Source of the DNA: Bacilli bacterium
Lineage (GTDB): Bacteria; Bacillota_I; Bacilli_A; RFN20; CAG-826
Assembly (NCBI GenBank): GCA_024408235.1
Contig: JAKSVF010000015.1
Span: 1-42,003 of the forward strand
DNA length: 42,003 bases
Reading direction: 5' to 3'
Below, piece by piece: positions 1 through 6,169 of this stretch (the stretch's first letter is position 1; the number at the start of each line of letters is the position of its first letter). The notes under the pieces are model-generated. The model had not been told where the DNA came from, searched no databases, and saw only the letters and a program-made list of their open reading frames with translations. The position numbers and the translations under genes are program-made.

Positions 1-900
1 TATATCCAATTGCAACTGTTCCTTCAGTCCGTTTAGTGAATCAAACTTTTTCTCGTCTCTAATAAAGGAGAGGAATGAAACTTGAACATAGTGGTTATAT
101 AGATCGCCATCATATCCATCTAGATAAGCTTCGATTCTTAATTTGTTGTCTGAATTTACCGTTGGATTCGAACCTACATTGATGATTGATGGATATACAT
201 CGCCGCTTTCTAATGCCACTTCACCGGCATAGACGCCAACTTTAGGTATCACATACTCTGCAACAAGTTCCAGATTTGCGGTCGGAAAGCCAATTGTTCT
301 ACCATTTTGCTTTCCAGCTATTACCTTACCCACTATTGAATATGGTTGGATCAAATCTTCGTTTGCGGTTTCTATATCGCCGTTTTCGATGAGTTTTATG
401 ATGTTTTGGGTCGAGAATTTATCGCCGTTCTTATCTTTAAGAATCTTCATGACATGCACTGAATCGTTGAAAACATTTACAAGATCGGAGACCTTGCCCA
501 TTGCTTTATAACCGAACGTATAATCCTCTCCAACTATGACATTTATAGGATGCAATGCATACTGAATGAAATCTAAAAACTCTTCAGAAGTCATCCTGAG
601 CAATTCTTCGCACATATGGAAAATATAGATAACATCTATTCCCATCGACTCAAGTCTTGATACTTTTTCAGGAAGAGGAGTTAAGTATTTAACGGATTTA
701 CCGTTGTTTAATATGGTTGAAGCGGCTGCATCAAAGATAATCGCACTTGTGGTGCCGCCGGTTTCTTCTTTTAATCTCAGGGCTTCGTTAAATAAGGACA
801 TATGTCCAACATGAAAACCGTCGAAGTTGCCAAGAACGAGAATTAAATCGCCTTCATCTCTATTCGTGTATTGGTCATCTAAGTAAATGATTTTGCTCAT
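1..900 (-). CDS. ribF: Bifunctional riboflavin kinase / FAD synthetase, 3' end beyond window
   Basis: Makes FMN from riboflavin and then FAD from FMN and ATP in the cytoplasm. Translating the complement from the ATG at 900-898 gives a long open frame that runs off the left edge, so about 300 residues are visible. The N-terminal adenylyltransferase half shows GNFDGFHVGH (nucleotide-binding HxGH type) near residue 25 and GEDYTFGYKAMG later. The C-terminal kinase half has GRTIGFPTANL, the PTAN flavin/ATP motif. The start overlaps the truB stop by one base (TAATG), so the two genes are translationally coupled; the truB-ribF order is the usual one in Firmicutes. No internal break is seen. Certain apart from the missing C-terminus. 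Confidence 0.95.
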   Translation of the reverse strand, partial: MSKIIYLDDQYTNRDEGDLILVLGNFDGFHVGHMSLFNEALRLKEETGGTTSAIIFDAAASTILNNGKSVKYLTPLPEKVSRLESMGIDVIYIFHMCEELLRMTSEEFLDFIQYALHPINVIVGEDYTFGYKAMGKVSDLVNVFNDSVHVMKILKDKNGDKFSTQNIIKLIENGDIETANEDLIQPYSIVGKVIAGKQNGRTIGFPTANLELVAEYVIPKVGVYAGEVALESGDVYPSIINVGSNPTVNSDNKLRIEAYLDGYDGDLYNHYVQVSFLSFIRDEKKFDSLNGLKEQLQLDI

Positions 901-1742
901 TAGAATAGGCCTCTTTCCGGTTGATAATGTTTATCTTCAAATTTGCTATAAACCGCAACGCATTCATTATTATGCACTAAAAGCAGTTTTTCTTCATTGC
1001 TCTTAAGCCACAATTTTCGTCCGTTCATCACAAGTTGGTATTCAACATCGTTTATATCGTAATGGGGGATCGAAATCATATTCACCGCATTGTGTAGATT
1101 ATCGATTGTGAGATCGCCAATCTTAACGGCGTCTTCAATTGAGATGTTATCCACTTTCGTTCTTCTTAAGGCGGACAAATAGCCTACTGTTCCAAGTTTC
1201 AACGCTATATCCTCTCCGAGAACGCGGATATATGTTCCTCTAGATACTTCTGTTTCAAACACAAGGATATTATCTTTGTATTCAATAACCCTGATTGAGA
1301 ATATCTCAATAGGTCTAGGTTTTCTCTCAACCTCCCCGCCCTTGTGGGCAATCTTGTAAAGAGCCTGGCCGTTAACCTTTATGGCTGAGGTCATTGGAGG
1401 GATTTGTTCCCCTTTTCCGAGGAATGATGCAAGAACATCCTCGATTGTCTTCAAATCGAGCGTTTTAACCTCTTTTTCTTCGATTATCTCCCCTGTTAAG
1501 TCTCCAGTTGATGTCTTTTTCCCCAAAACTAGCGTAGCGACGTATGTTTTGCGAGAATCATCTATATAAGTCAGACATTTAGTTCCCTTGTTTACTCCGA
1601 TGACAAGAAGGCCGGTCGCAAAAGGATCAAGAGTTCCTAAATGCCCCACTTTTCTTGTTTCGAATAGACGTTGAATCTTGTTGTCTATCGTTCTAGATGT
1701 CAGTCCTTCTTCTTTATCGAGGAGAATAATTCCGTTTAACAT
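900..1742 (-). CDS. truB: tRNA pseudouridine(55) synthase TruB
   Basis: Converts U55 of the tRNA T-loop to pseudouridine. The 280-residue protein has the family signature GHLGTLDPFATG with catalytic Asp39, then KVNGQALYKIAHKGGEVERKPR and the late RGTYIRVLGEDI motif, and is the normal length. A small C-terminal region follows the catalytic domain. There is no ribosome site before the ATG at 1742; instead a TATAAT on this strand (1756-1751) ends 8 bases before it, so the mRNA is probably leaderless or nearly so. It is followed by ribF with a one-base overlap. In Bacillus this pair follows rbfA directly; here it is cut off from rbfA by an oppositely oriented gene and a 590-bp gap and so needs its own promoter. 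Confidence 0.95.
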   Translation of the reverse strand: MLNGIILLDKEEGLTSRTIDNKIQRLFETRKVGHLGTLDPFATGLLVIGVNKGTKCLTYIDDSRKTYVATLVLGKKTSTGDLTGEIIEEKEVKTLDLKTIEDVLASFLGKGEQIPPMTSAIKVNGQALYKIAHKGGEVERKPRPIEIFSIRVIEYKDNILVFETEVSRGTYIRVLGEDIALKLGTVGYLSALRRTKVDNISIEDAVKIGDLTIDNLHNAVNMISIPHYDINDVEYQLVMNGRKLWLKSNEEKLLLVHNNECVAVYSKFEDKHYQPERGLF

Positions 1743-1746
1743 ATAA

Positions 1747-1762
1747 AAACATTATAATGTTT
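1747..1762. promoter_or_regulatory. Palindromic bidirectional -10 element for truB-ribF and the TtcA-like gene
   Basis: AAACATTATAATGTTT is a perfect 16-bp palindrome that reads TATAAT on both strands (1753-1758 plus, 1756-1751 minus). It lies 8 bases from the truB ATG on one side and 11 bases from the TtcA-like ATG at 1770 on the other. No good -35 is seen on either side and neither gene has a ribosome site. Divergent transcription from symmetric -10 elements is known in bacteria; use of this one is inferred. Confidence 0.7.
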
Positions 1763-1769
1763 ATTGCTT

Positions 1770-2804
1770 ATGAATTCCATTCGCCAAGTTTTATCATCAT
1801 TAAAGAAAGCAGATAACGACTTCAATCTCATCTCCAACGGAGACAAGATTGTCGTTTATATAGACGGTTCTTCCTCCTCTATAGCTTTAGCTAAAGCTTT
1901 AGATTTATATAAATTTTATTCCAAGAAGAAATATAGATTGGTCTTAACCGCGATAGATTACGGATTTAACGCTCAATCAATAGATTTTCTGAAAGCGGAG
2001 TTCACCGATATCAATATCATCGATGGTGAGGATGTCGTCATGATGATGAACGCTAAAGGAAAAGATGCATCAGCTTCCGCTTTTTTAAAGCTTGAAAGAA
2101 AACAGTTGGCGATGTTCGCTAAAGATGTCAAAGCGAAGAAAATCGCTTTAGCCTCAACTCACGAAGATTCTTTAGAGTATTTGTTTCGCAGCGTGGTGAC
2201 GGAGGGAAAGATAATAACTTTAAAACCAAAGTCATCTGTTTACGGTTCAAATGTTTCGTTCATTAGACCGTTAATAAGTTGCTATGAATCAAACATCGAT
2301 AAATATATCAATGAACTTGAATTAAGTGTTCCACCGCTCACCAACCCTTGGGTCAAACATCATACAGAAGAGTTCGTAAAAATAAATGAGATGATTAACG
2401 ATTCAAGAAAAGACGCAAAAGACAACATCAGAAAAGCGTTGAGCGATGAATTCCCGATTCTATATGCAGATTCAAAAGAATTTAATTTAGAAACCGGTGT
2501 CATGAAAAAGAGTAAACTCTCAAACGATGAACGCTCTATATATTTAATATATAAAAAGGATGAGAAAATAGGTTCAATCGCCGTAATCATGCTCGACCAC
2601 CATTTAGCGCAAATCGAGTATTCTCTCAATGATGATCCACTGCTTTTAGGCGCATTAGATAAGATTATCGATGAATTAGTCGATAAGTGTCTTAAAATCA
2701 CGCTTTTCTTCTCTAGACCAAAGAAAGTTATAAGAGAACACCTAGGGCTCAAGAAGATTAACATTCGCGGAAAACAAAAGTTCGCGATCAAGAAGGTTAA
2801 GTAA
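1770..2804 (+). CDS. TtcA-like PP-loop protein with degenerate active site
   Basis: A 344-residue cytoplasmic protein that aligns by eye with the TtcA group of tRNA 2-thiocytidine synthetases: GDKIVVYIDGSSSSIAL (residues 24-39) sits where TtcA has GDKIxVxxSGGKDSxxL, and KKIALASTHEDS, then FIRPLI, follow the TtcA order. The key residues are gone: SGGKDS has become IDGSSSS, the CxxC pair before the LERKQL segment is replaced by ASAS, and HHxxD is THEDS. ATP pyrophosphatase and Fe-S/sulfur chemistry are therefore unlikely, yet the frame is intact. About 100 extra C-terminal residues end in a basic tail. ATG at 1770 is chosen over TTG at 1764 because the -10 at 1753-1758 leaves almost no leader. 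It lies between rbfA and truB on the opposite strand. Function unknown; perhaps tRNA binding. Confidence 0.75.
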   Translation: MNSIRQVLSSLKKADNDFNLISNGDKIVVYIDGSSSSIALAKALDLYKFYSKKKYRLVLTAIDYGFNAQSIDFLKAEFTDINIIDGEDVVMMMNAKGKDASASAFLKLERKQLAMFAKDVKAKKIALASTHEDSLEYLFRSVVTEGKIITLKPKSSVYGSNVSFIRPLISCYESNIDKYINELELSVPPLTNPWVKHHTEEFVKINEMINDSRKDAKDNIRKALSDEFPILYADSKEFNLETGVMKKSKLSNDERSIYLIYKKDEKIGSIAVIMLDHHLAQIEYSLNDDPLLLGALDKIIDELVDKCLKITLFFSRPKKVIREHLGLKKINIRGKQKFAIKKVK

Positions 2805-2831
2805 AAAAGGACCTCCGGGCAGGTCCTTTTT
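2805..2831. terminator. Bidirectional terminator after the TtcA-like gene
   Basis: AAAAGGACCT and AGGTCCTTTT form a perfect stem around CCGGGC, directly after the TAA at 2802-2804. A-tract and T-tract flank both sides, so it can stop transcripts from either direction, including any leftward RNA started at the repeat at 2943. Confidence 0.9.
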
Positions 2832-2942
2832 AAATGAATAAAGGGGTAATTAGGTCTCTAGCGTGAGTAAAAATTATGTTAATGGGGTGCTAGATTGAAA
2901 GAAAAGATCAATCCCGGAACAAGCGAGGGAATAGAGGTCCCT

Positions 2943-2978
2943 CACTAATATATAGTCGAGTTTTTCGCATTTTTTCCC
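2943..2978 (-). repeat. 36-bp direct repeat, copy A (promoter-like)
   Basis: Shares 33 of 36 bases with 3316-3351: an identical CACTAATATATAGTCGAG block, TTTT, three variable bases and an identical CATTTTTTCCC. On the minus strand it reads TATATTAGTGAGGGA, a -10-like hexamer followed by a purine-rich GAGGG. This suggests a promoter with a ribosome-site-like start. No convincing reading frame follows copy A, so it may drive a small RNA of about 130 bases. Confidence 0.6.
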
Positions 2979-3082
2979 AAAAAGTTTTAAATTTCTTTAT
3001 TTTTTCATCAAATATTTGCAAAATGTTCAGCTTTTTGGGGGAATAAACAAAATGTTAGACTCTTTTTGCCTATAAATTTTGG

Positions 3083-3195
3083 AGGCACCCGCCAGATGAT
3101 GGAGGCCTTGGTACGCGAGACTTGAATCTAGAGAGGAAAATTCTTATAATTAGGTGTGTTTTTTGAAGCCCCCATTTACTGAGGGCCTCTTTTTA
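3083..3195 (+). ncRNA. Possible small RNA or leader transcript, rightward
   Basis: Evidence is a TATAAA at 3071-3076 with TG two bases upstream, and a rho-independent terminator at 3165-3194 with no gene before it. The interval contains GGAGG at 3081-3085 followed ten bases later by ATGATG and a nine-codon frame ending at 3125. GGAGGCC at 3101-3107 can pair with GGCCTC in the terminator 3' arm, so alternative folds are possible. Its 3' end overlaps the 3' end of the leftward membrane-peptide frame. Family unknown. Confidence 0.3.
3165..3194 (+). terminator. Rightward terminator in the gap
   Basis: GAAGCCC (3165-3171) pairs with GGGCCTC (3183-3189) with one mismatch, followed by TTTTTATTT. 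There is no T-tract on the other strand. The tract overlaps the stop codon of the leftward 31-codon frame. Confidence 0.65.
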
Positions 3196-3288
3196 TTTCA
3201 ACACCTTAACTAGTATCGCGATAACTACGATCGCTGCTATTGCAACGAGAATCACCGCTAACCTCCTTAGCGAACTGGCGGGTGGCAT
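3193..3288 (-). CDS. Putative 31-residue single-span membrane peptide
   Basis: The frame reads MPPASSLRRLAV, an unbroken hydrophobic stretch (residues 10-27: Leu, Ala, Val and Ile only), then KVLK and TAA. Two arginines precede the span and two lysines flank its end, as in small membrane proteins and type I toxins. It lies just downstream of repeat copy B on the same strand and its 3' end overlaps a rightward terminator, as in convergent toxin/antisense-RNA pairs. Against it: the nearest ribosome site (GGAGGG near 3312) is 22 bases away and is better placed for another ATG at 3301, which opens a different, non-hydrophobic 31-codon frame. No family recognised. Confidence 0.45.
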   Translation of the reverse strand: MPPASSLRRLAVILVAIAAIVVIAILVKVLK

Positions 3289-3315
3289 TTCTGGAATGCA
3301 TTAAAAAATGCCCTC

Positions 3316-3351
3316 CACTAATATATAGTCGAGTTTTCTTCATTTTTTCCC
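3316..3351 (-). repeat. 36-bp direct repeat, copy B (promoter-like)
   Basis: Second copy of the repeat at 2943, with the two identical blocks in the same 25-base register. On the minus strand TATATTAGTGGAGGG runs toward the membrane-peptide frame. A -35 box is not evident in either copy. Confidence 0.6.
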
Positions 3352-3360
3352 TAAAACATG

Positions 3361-3389
3361 AAAAAAGAGCTAGATTTTTACTCTAGCTC
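3361..3389 (-). terminator. Terminator of the rimP-nusA-infB-rbfA operon
   Basis: On the minus strand GAGCTAGA (3389-3382) pairs with TCTAGCTC (3374-3367), followed by TTTTTT. It sits seven bases after the rbfA stop and closes the operon. Confidence 0.9.
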
Positions 3390-3395
3390 AATTCA

Positions 3396-3776
3396 TTACA
3401 TACCTTTTTTAGCGTTCTCGATGTCCTCTGCTTCTTTAGCAAGAATTCTATCGATGTTGTCGCCTCTATCGAACTGATCATCATAAATGAATCTGATGTC
3501 AGGACACTTATAGATGTCTAATCTCTTGGCGAGCAAGCTTCTTACCGCTCCTTTGCAACGGAGAAGTTCATCGAATGCCTGTTTAGGGTATTTATTGCCA
3601 TAGAAGGATACATACACGGTGCAAAGCTGGTAATCATTAGAGACCACAACTTCATTGACCATAGGAACTCCGATCTTTGGGTTCTTCAGTTCCATCATTA
3701 AGACGGTTCTGATGTTCTTGTCGATCAAAGCCTTGATTCTTTCCTTCTGGTTATTGTTTCTTTTTGCTTTTGGCAT
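3396..3776 (-). CDS. rbfA: Ribosome-binding factor A
   Basis: Binds the 30S subunit near the 5' helix of 16S rRNA and supports late maturation and cold growth. The 126-residue protein is of family length, with a basic start (MPKAKRNNNQKERIK), the conserved N-terminal stretch in which ELKNPKIG takes the usual ExxDPRI position, VYVSFYG, and the C-terminal segment with PDIRFIYDDQFDRGDNIDRIL. It starts one base after the infB stop (TAAGATG), so translation is coupled; only a weak GAGAAAGA precedes it. It is the last gene of the operon. The DP to NP change is minor. Certain. Confidence 0.93.
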   Translation of the reverse strand: MPKAKRNNNQKERIKALIDKNIRTVLMMELKNPKIGVPMVNEVVVSNDYQLCTVYVSFYGNKYPKQAFDELLRCKGAVRSLLAKRLDIYKCPDIRFIYDDQFDRGDNIDRILAKEAEDIENAKKGM

Positions 3777-3777
3777 C

Positions 3778-5646
3778 TTATTCTTTCTCGATCATCTCGT
3801 AACCTTCGATGATGTCGCCTTCCTTAAGATCGTTATAGCCTGCAACTGTAACGCCGCATTCATAGCCTTGTTTCACTTCTTTAGCCGCATCTTTGAATCT
3901 CTGGAGGGATCCGAGTTCGCCTTCATAGATGACAACACCGTCTCTGATTAAGCGGATCTTTGAACCTGCTTTGATGACGCCTGAAGTGACATATGAACCT
4001 GCAACGGTGCCGATTTTAGAAATCTTATAAAGATGTCTAACCTCAACCTGACCCGTGATTGATTCAACAAGCTCAGCCTGATACATACCCTTGATTGCGG
4101 CTGTCATTTCATCGATTAATTCATAGATGATGCGGTGTAAACGGATTTCTACACCCTCTTCAGCAGCTTTTGCTCTAACACGTGCGTCTGGACGGATATT
4201 GAAACCGTAGATGATTGCGTTAGATGCTGAAGCGAGAAGGACGTCAGAATCTGAGATTGCGCCAGCGTTAGCAGCGATGACTTTGATTCTTACCTGGTCA
4301 TTTGACATCTTCTCAAGAGAAGCTTTAAGAGCCTCTGCCGAACCGTCTGTGTCAGCTTTTACAACGACATTGATGTCTTTGACTTTTCCGGCGTTAACCA
4401 AGTTGTTCAAGTCAGCAAGAGACATAGCAGCTGTTCCTGCTCTCTCTTTCTGAAGTTTCTCTAATGCACGGGCCTCTGCAATGGCTTTAGCTTCCTTTTC
4501 GGTTGGGAAAGCCATGAATCTATCACCTGCAGAAGGGACTGCGGATAAACCTGTGACTGCAACTGGGACTGATGGTCCTGCTGATTTAACGACCATGCCA
4601 TGATCGTTTGTCATACGTCTTACTTTTCCGTAAATCTCACCGACAACGACGTAGTCTGAGTTGGTAAGAGTACCGTTTTGAACGAGTAAGGTCGCCTTTG
4701 GACCTTCGCCTTTATCGAGGTTAGCTTCGAGAACTGTGCCGATAGCGTATCTATTTGGGTTTGCTTTCAATTCAGCCATTTCAGCTTTGATGCTGATGGC
4801 TTCTAACAAATCATTGATGCCTTCTCCAGTTTTAGCTGAGCAAGGGACCATCATGACATCTCCGCCATATTCTTCAGAGATGACATTGTGCTGCATGAGC
4901 TGTTCCATTGCGCGTCTTGGGTTAGCGCCTGGAGCGTCCATTTTATTGATTGCGACGATTAAATCGCAGTTTGCCGCTTTAGCGTGGTCGATTGCTTCGA
5001 TTGTTTGTGGCATGACGCCGTCATCAGCTGCTACAACAAGTACGCAGATGTCTGTAACTGAAGCTCCACGAGCTCTCATGGCTGTGAAAGCTGCGTGTCC
5101 AGGAGTGTCGATGATTGTAATCTTCTTGCCCTGGAAATCTTTTTGGTATGCACCGATAGCCTGTGAGATACCGCCGGCTTCGTGTGCTGCGACGTTTGAA
5201 TTTCTAATAGCGTCGATGATTGATGTTTTTCCGTGGTCGACGTGACCCATGACTGTGACGACTGGAGGTCTCTCTTCGAGAAGCGACTCATCATCTTCAA
5301 TTTCAAGGTCTTCGAAGTGCTCTGCATCAACGATTTTCTCTTTCTTGAAGTCATATCCGAATTCAAGGCATAATTCGCCGATCATCTCATCTTCAAGCAT
5401 CTGGTTGATGGTGACCATCTTGCCCTGCATGAAGAAGTATTTGATAATCTGTGGAACTGGTACGTTGATTGCGCTCGATAATTCGCCGACGGTTAATGGC
5501 TTAGAGTATGTGAATACTCCACCGTTGACCTTTGCGTTTCTATCATCTTGTTTCTTATTGGCAGGACGTGACTCGAAGTTCGAGGTTCTGCCTTTGTACT
5601 TATCATTCTTTTTGGAATGGAAATTGCCTTTGTTGTTCTGTCCCAT
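3778..5646 (-). CDS. infB: Translation initiation factor IF-2
   Basis: GTPase that brings fMet-tRNA to the 30S subunit and promotes subunit joining. The 622-residue protein has a short lysine-rich N-terminus (1-45), an IF2-N domain (about 47-105), and G domain motifs GHVDHGKT (134-141), DTPGHAAF and NKMD, then domains II, III and the fMet-binding C-terminal beta-barrel ending in GDIIEGYEMI. The N-terminal extension is shorter than in Bacillus. AAAGGAG lies seven bases before the ATG, within the last codons of ylxQ, whose stop is two bases away. Certain. Confidence 0.97.
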   Translation of the reverse strand: MGQNNKGNFHSKKNDKYKGRTSNFESRPANKKQDDRNAKVNGGVFTYSKPLTVGELSSAINVPVPQIIKYFFMQGKMVTINQMLEDEMIGELCLEFGYDFKKEKIVDAEHFEDLEIEDDESLLEERPPVVTVMGHVDHGKTSIIDAIRNSNVAAHEAGGISQAIGAYQKDFQGKKITIIDTPGHAAFTAMRARGASVTDICVLVVAADDGVMPQTIEAIDHAKAANCDLIVAINKMDAPGANPRRAMEQLMQHNVISEEYGGDVMMVPCSAKTGEGINDLLEAISIKAEMAELKANPNRYAIGTVLEANLDKGEGPKATLLVQNGTLTNSDYVVVGEIYGKVRRMTNDHGMVVKSAGPSVPVAVTGLSAVPSAGDRFMAFPTEKEAKAIAEARALEKLQKERAGTAAMSLADLNNLVNAGKVKDINVVVKADTDGSAEALKASLEKMSNDQVRIKVIAANAGAISDSDVLLASASNAIIYGFNIRPDARVRAKAAEEGVEIRLHRIIYELIDEMTAAIKGMYQAELVESITGQVEVRHLYKISKIGTVAGSYVTSGVIKAGSKIRLIRDGVVIYEGELGSLQRFKDAAKEVKQGYECGVTVAGYNDLKEGDIIEGYEMIEKE

Positions 5647-5648
5647 GG

Positions 5649-5936
5649 TTATTCTCCTTTCCTGAGGTATGCCTTAGCGGCTTTAGGATCGTAGATTCCG
5701 ATGAAGTTCACCTCATTGCGTCCTAGAGCGTTGCCAAGCTCCTCTTTGGTAAATTCAATTTTAAATGGGATATTGTGTTCGCTTAATCTTCTTGTAAAAG
5801 CTGCCGCCGTGTTGCTCATTGCATTAGATGCAACGATGACAAGGTGTGCTTTCAGGAGAGTCTTATCAAGCTCATCACCGATACGTGCTTTATTCGCACG
5901 GAAGAGTATCCCCAAGAATCCTAATTTAGCGTTCAT
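5649..5936 (-). CDS. ylxQ: L7Ae-type RNA-binding protein YlxQ
   Basis: A 95-residue protein of the L7Ae/L30e/Gadd45 fold, the small RNA-binding protein normally encoded between ylxR and infB in Firmicutes. Matching features are the LGILFRANK start, LLKAHLVIVASNAMSNTA (strand followed by the conserved helix) and the FTKEELGNALGRNEV segment, which corresponds to the ELG-A-G motif of the family. It is probably associated with the ribosome or k-turn RNA; the exact target is not established. The ATG lies within the end of ylxR (11-base overlap), indicating coupled translation. Its own last codons carry the ribosome site of infB. Confidence 0.88.
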   Translation of the reverse strand: MNAKLGFLGILFRANKARIGDELDKTLLKAHLVIVASNAMSNTAAAFTRRLSEHNIPFKIEFTKEELGNALGRNEVNFIGIYDPKAAKAYLRKGE

Positions 5937-6168
5937 AGTCTAATAAGGACTCCTTCTCTTCTTCTTTTAATGGTCTTTTGAGCAATCTTTCAAAAACTTT
6001 GCGTTTGATCGCTAGCTCTATAGAACCTTTTTTAATGTAATAGCCTCTACCTTCATAAGAGAGGGCAGGAAGTATTATCTTCCCGTCCTTAACGATGAAT
6101 CGCACCAACTCTTCTATTGGGAGGGCTTCACGAGTCACTAAGTCTGTTCTCTTATTCTGGATTTGCAT
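5926..6168 (-). CDS. ylxR: YlxR/RnpM family RNA-binding protein
   Basis: An 80-residue member of the YlxR family, small nucleic-acid-binding proteins of the nusA-infB operon, recently tied to RNase P control (RnpM). Seen: the KRTDLVTREALPIEELVRF start, a short strand with KDGKIILP, the invariant GRGYYI turn (usually GRGAYI) and a basic helix AIKRKVFERLL. The ATG at 6168 is chosen because it follows the nusA stop (6172-6170) after one base; the frame stays open upstream but only inside nusA, where it gives a Thr-rich low-complexity stretch. It overlaps ylxQ by 11 bases. Confidence 0.85.
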   Translation of the reverse strand: MQIQNKRTDLVTREALPIEELVRFIVKDGKIILPALSYEGRGYYIKKGSIELAIKRKVFERLLKRPLKEEEKESLLDYER

Positions 6169-6169
6169 A

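Larger units (their letters stand above)
2832..3360. other. Gene-poor gap between TtcA-like gene and rbfA terminator
   Basis: About 530 bases without a conventional gene. It holds two near-identical 36-bp repeats, a 10-bp inverted repeat (CACCCGCCAG at 3086-3095, its complement at 3275-3284), a rightward terminator and a 31-codon leftward frame for a membrane peptide. A leftward RNA from the repeat at 2943 would begin with a GAGGGA/TCCCTC hairpin and end at the 2805-2831 terminator. No tRNA, SRP RNA, tmRNA or RNase P signature is seen. Confidence 0.6.

Noticed and set aside
2832..3360. Known structural RNA (SRP RNA, tmRNA, RNase P) in the gap
   Set aside because: None of the conserved sequence blocks of these RNAs could be found on either strand.
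5249..5665. Plus-strand frames inside infB, nusA and rbfA, up to 187 codons
   Set aside because: They lie opposite highly conserved genes, have Ser/Thr-rich compositions typical of antisense shadows, and lack ribosome sites.
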